Counted from the first letter of the stretch, positions 7,821 through 17,557 are shown. The stretch is 64,000 nucleotides of DNA from Lachnospiraceae bacterium (GCA_017443065.1 JAFSPF010000014.1:1-64000); one strand, 5' to 3'. The notes: generated by a model from the sequence alone, not told the origin. Translations and numbers: made by a program.

Positions 7821-8995
7821 TCAGGATGCCGTGATCTCATACAGCGCAATTTCATCCGTCTCGCGGTTGGCGGCCAGCACCATGTCCTTCCCGTCCTCTT
7901 GGAAAAACAGGGCGTTCGCGGGACCGGCACCGGCATCCAGCACATCTGTCACGTAATCCTTTTTCTCCGGGTCATAGTACAGCGCAAGCAGCTCCCGCTT
8001 TCCTTCGCGCGCGCCGACGATCGCAAGCTTCTTTCCCTGATCTCCGCCGGATAAATCGCATGCAGGAAGGGCATCTCCTCCGGATACTGCCAGATCTTTT
8101 CGAAGCGCTTTGCGCCGGCGGAAATCTCCGTGGCGCTCTCTCCGTTCCACACCTTCACATCCTTCGTGCCGGGCAGTACCTCCGTCACGGCCGCTTTCCC
8201 GAAGACAGGCGCCGCAAGGCCCTCGCCCGCCTCATGAAAGACCGCAAGCTTTTCGCCGTGGAAGGGCGCCATCACCAGAAGCTCCCGCTTGCCGTCGCCG
8301 TCAAAATCCTCATAGAGCATGTCGGAGGTCGCCTCCGCAAGCAAAAGCGCCGTCTCCCAGGCACCGCCCGCCTCCGCCGGCGGCATCACCTTCAGCACGC
8401 CCTTGTCCGTGCCGACGAGCGCCCATACCGTGCCGTCCGCCTCCCTTACCTTCGCGAAGCCGTGGTTGTGATACAGGCCGCTGACGAGCGGAGTAAGCTG
8501 CAGCGGATGCGCTTCGTCAAACGCCCGGATGTCCGCGGGGAGCTCCGCCACCCACACACGTCCGGGACAGGTCCAGTCGTTCTTATAGGCGTGATCACTC
8601 TTTAAGGTGCAGGCAATCAGGTACTGCCTGCCGCCGCGCGTAAGCAGGCCGAAGCGGTGCACGAAGGGCAGGTCACAAAGTACCCGCATCTCCCATTTGC
8701 CGTCTGCTCCCCTTGTGTAATACACGATCTTCGCGTCCGCGGAATCGTTCGGCGAATAGAACTTCCGCGTCGCCATAACGATCGTTTCCTCCTCGCAGGG
8801 AAACTGCTCCAGCGTCATCACGCCGCCGGGGCCTTCCCAGAGCGTGTCAATCCGCGTCCCGTCCGCCTCAAACATGTAACAGGGATCCTGCTTCTCCGCG
8901 GCGCAGAGCAGCCGCACCTTCCCCTGATCCTCAACCTTCGCCACGCTGTAGCATTTCGTCAGTTTACCGATGACCTTCTTATTTGCTTTGTACAT
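7821..8995 (-). pseudogene. FG-GAP/VCBS-type beta-propeller protein with an apparent -1 frameshift
   Basis: The frame from the ATG at 8995 encodes a beta-propeller with repeated Trp/Gly blades and a calcium-type FG-GAP loop (EDFDGDGKRELLVM), then loses sense after HAIYPAE near 8042. The other frame at once gives DQGKKLAIVGARE and a good propeller end, stopping at 7821. Adding back one G (GAGGAT instead of GAGAT at about 8042) restores a product of about 391 residues. No signal peptide is seen, so it would act in the cytosol. It overlaps ulaE by 17 nt and sits between ulaE and ulaF, so it belongs to the sugar-acid operon; a binding or lactonase-like role is only a guess. It may be a recent mutation or an assembly error. 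Confidence 0.75.
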
Positions 8996-9827
8996 CCAGC
9001 TTCCCCCGCATCATCTTACAGGCATCCTTTGCGATCTGCCGCCAGTTTTCCTCTCCGGTGTACCAGAACTCCGTCACGAAGCGCCGTACGCCCAGCGTCC
9101 AGGCCTTGCGGATGCCTTCGTCGAAGTCCACATGCCCCGTGCCGAAGGGCACCTCACGGAAGACCCCGGGCACCGTTTCCTTTAGGTGCATGGCGATCAG
9201 ATGCCCCCTGCCCGTCTCCAGGTCATCCTCCACGCGCGTGCCGTATTCTTTCGCCGCGTTCGTGATGTTCCCGAGATCCGGATACACCTGCAGATAAGGC
9301 AGATTCACCATCTCCACAAAGGACATGGCCTTTTCGACGGTGTTCATGAAGGGCGTCTCCATCGTCTCGAAGCCCATGATCACGCCGTAACGCGCCGCCA
9401 TCTCCGTTGCGATGTGCAGGTTTTCCTCAAAGAGCCGCCTTGTCTCCTCCGTGGAATCCTCATAGTACACGTCATAGCCGGCAAGCTGTATCATCCGGAC
9501 GCCGAGGTCCGCGGACAGCGCCAGCGCCTGCTCCATGATTTCCATCCCGCGTTCGCGCGTCTTTTTGTCCGCGCTTCCGATCGGAAATTTGCGGTGCCCC
9601 GAAAGGCACATGGAGCGCAGGGGGATGCCCGTTTCCTCCCCGGCGCGGACCACCGCCGCGCGCTCCTCCTTCGTCCATTTCAGGCGGGCGAGCTTTTCGT
9701 CCGTCTCATCGACGGAGATCTCGATGAAGTCAAAACCCGCTTCCTTCGCGAAGGCCATCTTCTCCTTCCAGGACAGCTCCTTCGGAACCGCCTTTTCATA
9801 CATACCGAGGAAATATTCTTTGCTCAT
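8979..9827 (-). CDS. ulaE: L-xylulose-5-phosphate 3-epimerase (UlaE/SgbU type)
   Basis: A 282-residue TIM-barrel enzyme of the xylose isomerase-like superfamily that converts L-xylulose 5-phosphate to L-ribulose 5-phosphate. Motifs typical of UlaE are present: MCLSGHRKFPIGS near residues 73-85, the metal-binding GFETMETPFMN, YPDLGNITNA, AMHLKETVPG and the final TEFWY. Family length is 284. The RBS AGAGGAGAAG precedes the ATG at 9827. It lies downstream of the UlaG gene and overlaps the next gene, which suggests translational coupling. Confidence 0.9.
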   Translation of the reverse strand: MSKEYFLGMYEKAVPKELSWKEKMAFAKEAGFDFIEISVDETDEKLARLKWTKEERAAVVRAGEETGIPLRSMCLSGHRKFPIGSADKKTRERGMEIMEQALALSADLGVRMIQLAGYDVYYEDSTEETRRLFEENLHIATEMAARYGVIMGFETMETPFMNTVEKAMSFVEMVNLPYLQVYPDLGNITNAAKEYGTRVEDDLETGRGHLIAMHLKETVPGVFREVPFGTGHVDFDEGIRKAWTLGVRRFVTEFWYTGEENWRQIAKDACKMMRGKLDVQSK

Positions 9828-9867
9828 GATGCTTCTCCTCTTGTCTGAATCAGGTGAATCAACTCCC

Positions 9868-10971
9868 TTACATCAGTGAGCGGAAGGGGATATTCGACGG
9901 GTGTTCGAAGCAGTCCTCAAAGCCTCGCGGATGATGGTAATACATGATGTCCGCATCCTGCGGATAGGTGTAGCGTCCGCCCACCTGCCAGAAGAAGGGA
10001 TGGAAGGTGTAAAGGTTACGCGGTTTCTTGAAGTCCCAGAGCAGACGGATCTCCTCCGTGTCCGCCTGGAAGTTGGACCAGACGTCGTGATGGATCGGGA
10101 TGACCACCTTGCAGCGCAGGGACTCCGCCATGCGCAGGATGTCGATCGAGGTCATCTTGTCCTGGATGCCGACCGGGTTTTCCCCGAAGGCCCCGAAGGC
10201 GACGTCCACCTTGTGATCCTTGCCGTGCTTCGCAAAATAGGTCGAGAAGTGCGAATCGCCGGAGTGATAAATGTTGCCGCCCGGTGTCTTGAAGAGATAG
10301 TTCACGGCCTTCTCGTCCATGTTGTCCGGACATTTCCCGGTGAGCTCCTCCCGGTCCGGCCCCGTGGAATCCGTCGTGACAAGGCAGGTGCGGTCAAAGG
10401 AATCCAGGCAGATGATTTCGATCTCTCCGACCTTAATCTTATCGCCCGGCTTCACGATCTTAATCCGGTTCTTCGGCACGCCCCATTTCATCCAGATCTC
10501 CGCCGCCTTCAGCGGTCCGATGAAGGGCACGGGAATCTTCTTTCCCTTCGCGTCCGTCGTCGTCATTTTGGAATTGATCACATGCGCGGCCCACTCCGCG
10601 CTTAAGTGATCCTGATGATAGTGCGTCGCCAGCACCGCGTCCACATGTTTGAAGGCAAAGGGATCCGCGACAAAGGGGACGTTGCGGAGGTTCGGCTGCA
10701 TCTTGCGGACGCCGCCCATGTTGGCCATCTGATGGCCCGGCGCCATCTTGCCGTCCCCGTGCGTGCGCTTGCCGTTACCGTTCCAGAAATCCACCGTCAG
10801 GTTCGTGCCCTTCGGCGTCTTCATCCAGATGCCGGTACAGCCCAGCCACCACATGGCGACGTTGCCCTTCGGCACCTTCGTCTGCTCGATCTCCTCCACG
10901 AGCCAGGTTCCCCATTCCGGGAAGGTTTTCTCAATCCATTTATCGCGCGTCATTTCTGAAATTGTACTCAT
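9868..10971 (-). CDS. ulaG: L-ascorbate-6-phosphate lactonase (UlaG type)
   Basis: A 367-residue metallo-beta-lactamase-fold hydrolase that opens the lactone ring of L-ascorbate 6-phosphate to 3-keto-L-gulonate 6-phosphate. The metal motif THYHQDH gives H117, H119, D121 and H122; further ligand regions are GDSHFS and [11 protein letters not shown]. The N-terminal signature [16 protein letters not shown] and the C-terminal [14 protein letters not shown] are UlaG-like. Family length is about 354-364. The RBS CAGGAGG precedes the ATG at 10971. It sits in the operon between the ABC transporter and UlaE. Other lactone phosphates remain possible substrates. Confidence 0.9.
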   Translation of the reverse strand: MSTISEMTRDKWIEKTFPEWGTWLVEEIEQTKVPKGNVAMWWLGCTGIWMKTPKGTNLTVDFWNGNGKRTHGDGKMAPGHQMANMGGVRKMQPNLRNVPFVADPFAFKHVDAVLATHYHQDHLSAEWAAHVINSKMTTTDAKGKKIPVPFIGPLKAAEIWMKWGVPKNRIKIVKPGDKIKVGEIEIICLDSFDRTCLVTTDSTGPDREELTGKCPDNMDEKAVNYLFKTPGGNIYHSGDSHFSTYFAKHGKDHKVDVAFGAFGENPVGIQDKMTSIDILRMAESLRCKVVIPIHHDVWSNFQADTEEIRLLWDFKKPRNLYTFHPFFWQVGGRYTYPQDADIMYYHHPRGFEDCFEHPSNIPFRSLM

Positions 10972-10985
10972 GTCTGCCTCCTGTA

Positions 10986-12017
10986 TTATGCGGTAACTTT
11001 CTTTTTACTCTTAAACAATCCCGCGAAGGGGTTGGTGGCCGTGCCGGATTTGCGCGCCGCGGACAGCATATCCCACGCGATCGCGACGATGATGATGACG
11101 CCCTTGACCAGGTTGTGATAGATCGAAGGAACGCCGAGCAGCTGCAGGCCGTTCGTGATAACGCCGATCAGCACCGCACCGAGCATCGCGCCCTGCAGGG
11201 AACCGGAACCGCCGCGCATCGACACACCGCCGATAACGATGGCCGCCAGCACGTCATTCTCATAGCCCATTGCCTGCGCTGCGGACGCCTGCTTGTTCAT
11301 GCAGCTCATCACAAAGCCGGACAGCGCGCCCATAAAGCCGGAGATCGTATAGGCGATCACGATCACGCGTCTCGTCGGCACGCCCGAAAGATCCGCCGCC
11401 TGCCGGTTGCCGCCGGTCGCATAGACATAACGGCCGTACACCGTGTGGTTCAGCACGATGTAGCAGATCACAAAGCAGACTGCGAGGATATAGACCGGAA
11501 TCGGGATACCGAGCAGACGGTTCTCCCCGATCCAGTTCATGAAATCGCAGCGCATCACGTTGATCAGCTGGTTGCCGGTGATGAACTGCACGATGCCGTA
11601 CAGCACTTCGTTCGTGGCGAGGGTCAGCAGGAAGGCGGGAATCGCGAAGCGCGACAGCACAAGGCCGTGGAAAAAGCCGCTCACGATACCGCAGGCAAGA
11701 CCCGCAAAAAGACCCGCGATCGCACCGCCGGTCGTCTGGCCGAAGGCCAGCACCACCGTCGCCGCCATGGCACCGCAAACCGCGGCGTTACCGGAGACCG
11801 TACGGTCGATGCCCCCGAGGAGCACCGCGAAGGTCGCGCCGCAGATCATGATGCCGGTCAGCGAAATGGAGTAAAGAATGTTGACAAAGTTTCCGTAGGT
11901 GAAGAACTTTCCGCCCGTAACCAGCGAAAGGAAGGCCACCAGGAAAATCAGCACGATGATGCGGCTGTTTGTCAGAAGCTTTTTCACGTCAAAGCCGGAT
12001 TTTTTCACATCGCTCAT
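10986..12017 (-). CDS. Ribose-type ABC transporter permease
   Basis: A 343-residue RbsC-family inner-membrane permease with about eight to ten hydrophobic helices. Family signatures include [17 protein letters not shown] (the usual GGIDLSVG block) and [29 protein letters not shown]. It carries the sugar across the membrane together with the ATPase and second permease of the operon. Its ATG overlaps the ATPase stop codon as ATGA, so translation is coupled. Two different permeases point to a heterodimeric channel. Confidence 0.9.
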   Translation of the reverse strand: MSDVKKSGFDVKKLLTNSRIIVLIFLVAFLSLVTGGKFFTYGNFVNILYSISLTGIMICGATFAVLLGGIDRTVSGNAAVCGAMAATVVLAFGQTTGGAIAGLFAGLACGIVSGFFHGLVLSRFAIPAFLLTLATNEVLYGIVQFITGNQLINVMRCDFMNWIGENRLLGIPIPVYILAVCFVICYIVLNHTVYGRYVYATGGNRQAADLSGVPTRRVIVIAYTISGFMGALSGFVMSCMNKQASAAQAMGYENDVLAAIVIGGVSMRGGSGSLQGAMLGAVLIGVITNGLQLLGVPSIYHNLVKGVIIIVAIAWDMLSAARKSGTATNPFAGLFKSKKKVTA

Positions 12018-13537
12018 GCGTCAGCCTCCTTTCCTTCCTCGGCAGCAAAGCCGGAGGAGGCCATCAGGATGTCCTCCTGCGTGGCAACACCGTTGTTGAA
12101 TTCTTTTGTAATCTTTCCGCCGCGCATGACAAGGATGCGGTGCGCAACGCGTAAGACCTCCGCGATATCGGAGGAGACCATCAGCACCGCGACACCGTCC
12201 GCGGAAAGCCGCTCGATGATCTCATAGATCTCATCCTTCGCGCCGATGTCAATGCCGACCGTCGGCTCGTCGATCAGCATGATCTTTAAGTCACGCGTCA
12301 GCCACTTGCCGAGAACGGCCTTCTGCTGGTTGCCGCCGGAAAGATTGCCGACCTGCACGTCCGGATTCGGCGGGCGCAAATCCACCAGTCGCACCGCCTC
12401 GTGTCCGAGTGTGTTTTCATTTGCCTTATTGACAAAGCCGCTCTTCGAGAGCTTGTCGTAATTCGTCACGGCGACATTGCCGGTCACGGAGAGCAGGGGC
12501 GAGAAGCCCTGTGTCCTGCGGTCCTCCGGGATCAGGCCGAAGCCCGTCGCCACGCTCCTTGAAATCTTCGGCTGGTAGGGCTTGCCCTCGATCAGGATCT
12601 CGCCGGAGTCATAGGGGTCCGCGCCGTAAACCGTGCGCACGATCTCCGTGCGGCCGCTTCCCACCAGACCCGTCAGCACGACCACCTCTCCCCGCTTCAC
12701 TTCAAAGGAGACGTCATTGTACGCGCCGAGCCTTGTCAGGTGTTTTACCGTCAGCACGGGCTCCGCATCCGAGGTCTTCAGCTCCCTGGAGGCCGTGGCT
12801 TCGCTGACCTCCTTGCCGATCATCATCTTGATGATCTCCGAAGGCACGATATGCTCCTTTTCCACCAGACCTGCGTTTTTGCCGTCCCGCAGAATCGTGA
12901 TGCGGTCGGAAAGGTTGAAGACCTCCTCCAGACGGTGCGAGATATAGATGATGGAAACGTCTCTCTCCCGCAGCTGATGAATGATCTTATACAAGAGTTC
13001 CGATTCGCGGGAGGAAAGGGAGGCCGTCGGCTCATCCATGATGATGAGCTTCGCGTCCGTCGCCAGGGCCTTTAAGATCTCGACCATCTGCATCTGCGCG
13101 ACACTGAGCGTTTCCACGATGTCATTCGCGCCGACCGGAAAGCCGTAGTGATCAATCAGGTCCTGAATCTGCTTTCTCTCCTGCTTTGCATTGACGATGC
13201 CGAACTTTGCGATTTCCTTTCCGAGCATCACGTTCTGATACACGGAAAGCGTGGGCACCAGGGAGAGCTCCTGGAAGATGCAGGCGATGCCGAGCGCCGC
13301 CGCGCTTTCCCTGGAGCTGATCTCCACTTCCTTACCGTCCATAAAAATCTGTCCGCCATCCTTCGGATAAACGCCCGTCAGGATCTTGATGAGCGTCGAT
13401 TTCCCCGCGCCGTTCTCCCCGAGCAGCGCGTGGACCTCGCCCCTGCGCACGTTGAAATTCACATGGTCGAGTGCGTGCACATGGGCAAAGACTTTTTCGA
13501 TTTCCCGCATTTCAAATAACAAATCTTTTTCAGCCAT
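12014..13537 (-). CDS. Sugar ABC transporter ATP-binding protein (RbsA/MglA type, two nucleotide-binding domains)
   Basis: A 507-residue protein with two ABC cassettes in tandem. In the first, Walker A is GENGAGKST, the signature degenerates to LSVAQMQ and Walker B is LIIMDEPTASL. In the second, Walker A is replaced by GLVGSGRTE, the signature is LSGGNQQK and Walker B is IMLIDEPTVGID, which is normal for this family. The ATG at 13537 is preferred to a GTG at 13543 because AAGGCGG then has good spacing. It overlaps the upstream permease by 8 nt and the downstream permease by 4 nt. It powers uptake of the locus substrate. Confidence 0.93.
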   Translation of the reverse strand: MAEKDLLFEMREIEKVFAHVHALDHVNFNVRRGEVHALLGENGAGKSTLIKILTGVYPKDGGQIFMDGKEVEISSRESAAALGIACIFQELSLVPTLSVYQNVMLGKEIAKFGIVNAKQERKQIQDLIDHYGFPVGANDIVETLSVAQMQMVEILKALATDAKLIIMDEPTASLSSRESELLYKIIHQLRERDVSIIYISHRLEEVFNLSDRITILRDGKNAGLVEKEHIVPSEIIKMMIGKEVSEATASRELKTSDAEPVLTVKHLTRLGAYNDVSFEVKRGEVVVLTGLVGSGRTEIVRTVYGADPYDSGEILIEGKPYQPKISRSVATGFGLIPEDRRTQGFSPLLSVTGNVAVTNYDKLSKSGFVNKANENTLGHEAVRLVDLRPPNPDVQVGNLSGGNQQKAVLGKWLTRDLKIMLIDEPTVGIDIGAKDEIYEIIERLSADGVAVLMVSSDIAEVLRVAHRILVMRGGKITKEFNNGVATQEDILMASSGFAAEEGKEADA

Positions 13538-14546
13538 TTGCACTCACCGCCTTCTTTTCGCGCGCCGCAGCGGCCGCTCTCTTGATGCGCTTCTGCATGA
13601 ACTCGTTATAATAGGCGTCAAACACCAGCACCAGCACGATCACGATACCGGAGACCACGGCCACGACCTGCGTCGTAAAGCCGTACTTGCGCATGCCGTT
13701 GCGCAGGACCTGCATGAAGAGCACGCCGATTGTGGTGCCCACCATGTCTCCCCTGCCGCCCGTGAAGGCCGCGCCGCCGATGACGGTGGCGGAGATCGCC
13801 TGCAGGGCCAGCGTCTGTCCCGTCGCCACCTCCGCGGTATGGAGTCTGCCGAGCGTGAACATGGCCGCAACAAAGGCGCAGAAGCCGGAGATCACAAAGG
13901 CCGTAATCTTCGTCTTCACGAAGCTGACGCCGGAGTATTCCGCCGACTTGCGGTTTGCGCCCATCGCGTAAATGTAGGTGCCGCGTTTTGTTTTCTTCAG
14001 GAAAAACTGCGCGATCGCCGCCATCACGAAGAAGGCGATTGTCACGAAATAAGGACCGTTCTTTCCGATCTGTCCGCCGAGGGCGGTGATCGTCGGGTTG
14101 TTGATCTGCGCCTGCGTGATGGAGCCGTATTCGTTGCGGATGGCGAAGATATAGGTCAGACCCGCAAAGATAAACTGGCTGGATAAGGTTGCGATGAAAT
14201 CCGGAATCTGCAGCACCGCAACGGAAAAGCCGTTTAAGAGCCCGCCCATGAGCGCCAGCAGCAGTGTCAGCGCAAGGATCATCAGCAGGGACATCCCCGT
14301 GTAATAATACAGGAAGGAAAACAGCATGCAGACCGTGCCCATCAGATGTCCGCAGGAAAGATCGTTACCGCCGGTGATGATCGCCATGGTGACGCCGATC
14401 GCCAGGATCCCCGTCACGGAGCATTCCCGAAGCAGCGTATTGATGTTGCCCCAGTTCAGGAAGGAATCCGTGGTGACGGAGAAGATGATGACGAGCAGAA
14501 CCAGCAGACCGAAGGAAATGAACCGTCGTAAGGTTTCTTGTCTCAT
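13530..14546 (-). CDS. Ribose-type ABC transporter permease (second subunit)
   Basis: A 338-residue RbsC-like membrane protein with GGNDLSCGHLMGTV and ATVIGGAAFTGGRGDMVGTTIGVL, and about eight to ten hydrophobic segments. The start at 14546 (MRQETLRRF) has the RBS GAGGAAG; the longer frame from 14672 would run through the structured repeat upstream and is not credible. It is the first permease downstream of the binding-protein gene, separated from it by about 174 nt of structured DNA. Confidence 0.9.
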   Translation of the reverse strand: MRQETLRRFISFGLLVLLVIIFSVTTDSFLNWGNINTLLRECSVTGILAIGVTMAIITGGNDLSCGHLMGTVCMLFSFLYYYTGMSLLMILALTLLLALMGGLLNGFSVAVLQIPDFIATLSSQFIFAGLTYIFAIRNEYGSITQAQINNPTITALGGQIGKNGPYFVTIAFFVMAAIAQFFLKKTKRGTYIYAMGANRKSAEYSGVSFVKTKITAFVISGFCAFVAAMFTLGRLHTAEVATGQTLALQAISATVIGGAAFTGGRGDMVGTTIGVLFMQVLRNGMRKYGFTTQVVAVVSGIVIVLVLVFDAYYNEFMQKRIKRAAAAAREKKAVSANG

Positions 14547-14594
14547 TCCAACTTCCTCATGTGTTTGGGTTTTTAGTAAAAAGCCGGATTGCTT

Positions 14595-14717
14595 CCGTAT
14601 CACGCATGCTCGAAACCGCTTCGCGGTTCCTCGCTCGCTACGCGCGGCATATATCGAAACAGGCGGCTGCATGCAAGCATGCGCCGCCCGTTCGATGCAT
14701 GCCTTAGCGTGATACGG
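14595..14717. repeat. Structured palindromic element between ABC genes
   Basis: The outer arms CCGTATCACGC (14595-14605) and GCGTGATACGG (14707-14717) are perfect complements. Inside are AACCGC-TTC-GCGGTT (14614-14628) and a long stem of ATCGAA/TTCGAT, GGCGGC/GCCGCC and GCATGC/GCATGC (about 14653-14697). The whole folds as a three-way junction. It may control the ratio of binding protein to permease or be a small non-autonomous repeat. Confidence 0.65.
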
Positions 14718-14720
14718 ATT

Positions 14721-15815
14721 TTACCATCTCATTTCCGGCGTAATACTGCTCACGTTGTCCTTGTCCACCGTCATCGGAGGCATCTTGATAACGGGGGTCT
14801 TGGTGAAGGTCGAGGTGTTGATGTTGGAGCCGATATACATCATCAGCAGACGTGCCGCCGTCGCGCCCTGGTTGTAGCAGTTCGTGTAAACGGTGCCGGT
14901 GATCGTGCCGTCCTCGATGTATTCGAGCGCCTTCGTCTCGCCGTTCGCGCCCCAGATCATGATGTCGTCGCGGCCGGCGTTCTTGCAGGCTTCGCCCGCG
15001 CCTTCCGCCATCTGGTCATTGTGTGCGAAGACCGCGTCGATCTGATCGCCGTGCGTCGTCAGATAGTTCTGCATCAGCGTGTTCGCCTTTTCCATGTTCC
15101 ATTCCGCTGTCTGGGAATCCAGAATCTTGATGTCAGGGTGATTTTCCAGCGCCTGCTTGAAGCCGGTCTGGAGGTTTTCGCCGCGTGCCGCACCCGGTGT
15201 CGCTTCGATGATAACGACATTGCCGCTGCCGCCCAAGTCCGCAGCGATGCGCTCGCCGATGGCGTAGCCCGCTTCCACGTCCGTCATGGCCACGAGGCCG
15301 GCATGCGGTGTGTTGACGTCGATGTTAATGCAGACGACGGGGATGCCCGCTTCTTCCGCATCCTTCACCGCCTGTGCGCAGGCGTCGGAGTTCCATGCCT
15401 GCAGGACGATGCCGTCATAGCCCTGTGCGACCAGGTCCGCCATGATCTCCGTCTGCTTCTCCGCGCTGCGTTCGCCGTCGAAGATGTTGAACTCCACGTT
15501 GGACCAGTACTGCAGCTCCTGCTCGATGCCCTTGCCCCAGGCCGTGCCGTTTGCTTCGGAAGCCGCCGTCGGAATCCAGGCGATCTTCAGGGGATCCGTG
15601 TACGGATTCTTCCCCGCATCCTTGAAGGCGATGCCGTCGCCGGAGGGTGCCGCTGTCTGCTCGCCGCCGCCCGCGGGCTGTTCCGCCGCGGAGGTTGCTT
15701 CCGCTGCCGTGGAGGCTGCGCCTCCCGCATTCTGCTGGTTGGCCGCACCGCAGCTCACGATGCCGACGGTCAGAACTGCCGCAAGCGCCACGCTGATCAG
15801 TCTTTTCAGTTTCAT
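14721..15815 (-). CDS. Sugar ABC transporter substrate-binding lipoprotein
   Basis: A 364-residue periplasmic-binding-protein type 1 lipoprotein (RbsB/XylF-like). The signal peptide MKLKRLISVALAAVLT ends at VSC with the lipidated Cys22, followed by an Ala/Gly/Gln-rich tether (about 23-65). The binding fold has WNVEFN-like strands, GYDGIVLQAW, CINIDVNTPHAGLV, FAHNDQMAEGA and IMIWGANGE. The start at 15815 has the RBS GGGAGG; the ORF upstream of it covers the promoter. It is the first gene of the sugar-acid operon, behind a strong promoter. Substrate unknown; the operon suggests an L-ascorbate-like sugar acid or lactone. Confidence 0.92.
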   Translation of the reverse strand: MKLKRLISVALAAVLTVGIVSCGAANQQNAGGAASTAAEATSAAEQPAGGGEQTAAPSGDGIAFKDAGKNPYTDPLKIAWIPTAASEANGTAWGKGIEQELQYWSNVEFNIFDGERSAEKQTEIMADLVAQGYDGIVLQAWNSDACAQAVKDAEEAGIPVVCINIDVNTPHAGLVAMTDVEAGYAIGERIAADLGGSGNVVIIEATPGAARGENLQTGFKQALENHPDIKILDSQTAEWNMEKANTLMQNYLTTHGDQIDAVFAHNDQMAEGAGEACKNAGRDDIMIWGANGETKALEYIEDGTITGTVYTNCYNQGATAARLLMMYIGSNINTSTFTKTPVIKMPPMTVDKDNVSSITPEMRW

Positions 15816-15876
15816 CTTGGTACCTCCCTTGTATGATTCGTTGCAGTTTTGGGAATTGATCCCCCCCACGCGCTCC

Positions 15877-15905
15877 ATTGTACCCGCAGCGCGCTGTTCT
15901 GTCAA
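15877..15905 (-). promoter_or_regulatory. Promoter of the ABC-ula operon
   Basis: TTGACA (15900-15905), a 17-nt spacer and TACAAT (15877-15882) on the minus strand. One palindrome lies directly upstream of the -35. Confidence 0.85.
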
Positions 15906-15912
15906 GCGTTTT

Positions 15913-15926
15913 TGAAAATAATTTCA
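15913..15926. promoter_or_regulatory. Operator-like palindrome 1
   Basis: TGAAAATAATTTCA, an imperfect palindrome 8 bp upstream of the -35 of the ABC-ula promoter. It matches the second palindrome at 16020 in 13 of 14 positions. Confidence 0.6.
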
Positions 15927-16019
15927 TTCGGCGCCTGCATTTTTGTCAAAAATATGTGTCTGTTTTTATATTTCTGTCAGTTTTGCATATCTCATTTGGC
16001 TATTGTTCACAAATTTATG

Positions 16020-16033
16020 TGAAAATATTTTCA
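16020..16033. promoter_or_regulatory. Operator-like palindrome 2
   Basis: TGAAAATATTTTCA, a perfect 14-bp palindrome 6 bp upstream of the -35 of the kinase promoter. Together with the copy at 15913 it is the likely binding site of the SorC-type regulator encoded at 17570. Confidence 0.65.
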
Positions 16034-16039
16034 TTTCGC

Positions 16040-16068
16040 TTGACTTCTTCTTCCGTCCGTGGTACCGT
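16040..16068 (+). promoter_or_regulatory. Promoter of the FGGY kinase-regulator operon
   Basis: TTGACT (16040-16045), a 17-nt spacer and TACCGT (16063-16068). The start is near 16075, close to the AAGGGGGT ribosome binding site. Confidence 0.7.
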
Positions 16069-16087
16069 ATCCGAAGGGGGTACGATC

Positions 16088-17557
16088 ATGGCAAAACACA
16101 TTCTCGCAATCGACGTCGGCACCACCAGCATCCGCGGCATCTTATATGATGAGGCGGGCCGCGCGAAGGGCATGGAGAGCGTCAAAACACCGCTCCTCTT
16201 CCGCGGGGACTTCATCGAACAGAGCGCAAAGACATATGACGACGCGCTGACGGCGATCTGCCGCGCGCTCTGCCGGGAGGAACAGCCGGACGCCGTCACG
16301 CTCACGGCCTTCCGCTCCGCGCCCGCGCTCGTGGATGAGGAAGGAAGGGCGCTCACGAATTTCATCATGTGGCAGGACACGCGCAACCGCGAGATCTGCG
16401 AGCGCCTGCTTCCGGAAAATGACCGCGTCTTCCGCACGACCGGTGCAGGCATCAACGCCGTCTTCACGGCCTCCAAGATCACCTGGTTCAAAGAAAACGA
16501 AGCGCCGCTGTACGAACGCGCATACAAGGCCCTGATCGTCCCGGATTATCTGATGTGCCGGATGACAGGGAAATTTCATACGGATGTCACCTACGGCAGC
16601 CGCACCTCCTTGATGAATATTGAAAGCTGCAGCTGGGACAAGGGGATGTGTGATCTCTTTTCCCTCGCGGAGGAGAAGCTCCCGGCGCTGATCCCGCAGG
16701 GCAGCATCTACGGTCATGTGACCGAAGCCTTTGCAAAGGAGAGCACGCTCCCCGCGGGCATTCCCGTTATCACCGCCGGCGGGGACCAGCAGTGCGGCGC
16801 CCTCGGTCTCGGGGCGCTGGACGAGACCTCCCTCGTGATCAACTGCGGCACCGGCTCCTTCCTGATCGGCCTGACGGACGCGCCCTTCCTGCAGACGCCG
16901 TCCATGATCTGCAATGTCGCGGCCGTCCGCGGAAAATACATTCTGGAGTCCAACATCCTTTCCTCCGCCGCCGGTCTCGACTGGTTCCTCCGGGAGCTGA
17001 TGCCGGATCTTTGCACGGAGGGCAAGGCGGACTTTGCGCGCTTTACGGAAATCGCTTCCTCCTCTCCCGCCGGCGCAAACGGCGTCGTCTGTGTCCCGCT
17101 CTTTACGGGCTGCGGCACGAGGGACTGGAATCCGGAGGCACGCGCCTCCTTCACGGGGATGAGCTTAAACCACACCCGAGCGGACTTATCGCGCGCGGTG
17201 CTGGAGGGGATTGCCGCGGAGATCGCAAAGAGCATCCCCGCCTTCCCGGGAAGCTTAAAGGACGCGCCCCGCGCGGGTCTCGGCGGCGGCATGACCAGGA
17301 GCGATCTCTTCGCGCAGATTCTTGCCGACATGACGGGCAAGGAGCTGATCCGTTATGACGACGGCGAGGCGACGGCGATCGGCGCCTTCTTAAGCGCCTG
17401 CGTGACCTTAGGCCTGCATCCGGACGAACGCGCGGCCTTCGCGGCCGTCAGGGAACAGGCGCCGCGCAGGGTCTTTGTGCCGGATCCCGCAAAGCGCAAA
17501 ACGTATGACGCACTCATTGCGCAGACCGAAACGGTTTACCGCAGTCTTTCTTCATAA
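16088..17557 (+). CDS. FGGY-family carbohydrate kinase
   Basis: A 489-residue sugar kinase. The N-terminal phosphate loop is DVGTTSIRGILYD, the sugar-binding WQDTRN is near residue 96, the catalytic Asp lies in GGDQQCGALGLG, and CGTGSF and GLGGGMTRSDLFAQILADMTG complete the ATP site. The start at 16088 has the RBS AAGGGGGT; the longer frame from 15878 crosses the promoter. FGGY kinases phosphorylate ribulose, xylulose, gluconate, glycerol and similar compounds. Being divergent from an ABC importer with UlaE, UlaF and UlaG, it probably supplies the phosphate that a PTS would otherwise add. The exact substrate cannot be read from the sequence. Confidence 0.88.
   Translation: MAKHILAIDVGTTSIRGILYDEAGRAKGMESVKTPLLFRGDFIEQSAKTYDDALTAICRALCREEQPDAVTLTAFRSAPALVDEEGRALTNFIMWQDTRNREICERLLPENDRVFRTTGAGINAVFTASKITWFKENEAPLYERAYKALIVPDYLMCRMTGKFHTDVTYGSRTSLMNIESCSWDKGMCDLFSLAEEKLPALIPQGSIYGHVTEAFAKESTLPAGIPVITAGGDQQCGALGLGALDETSLVINCGTGSFLIGLTDAPFLQTPSMICNVAAVRGKYILESNILSSAAGLDWFLRELMPDLCTEGKADFARFTEIASSSPAGANGVVCVPLFTGCGTRDWNPEARASFTGMSLNHTRADLSRAVLEGIAAEIAKSIPAFPGSLKDAPRAGLGGGMTRSDLFAQILADMTGKELIRYDDGEATAIGAFLSACVTLGLHPDERAAFAAVREQAPRRVFVPDPAKRKTYDALIAQTETVYRSLSS

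Noticed and set aside
10962..12227. 421-codon plus-strand frame opposite the ABC permease
   Set aside because: Composition is His/Arg-rich shadow sequence; the permease on the minus strand has family motifs and coupled start and stop codons.
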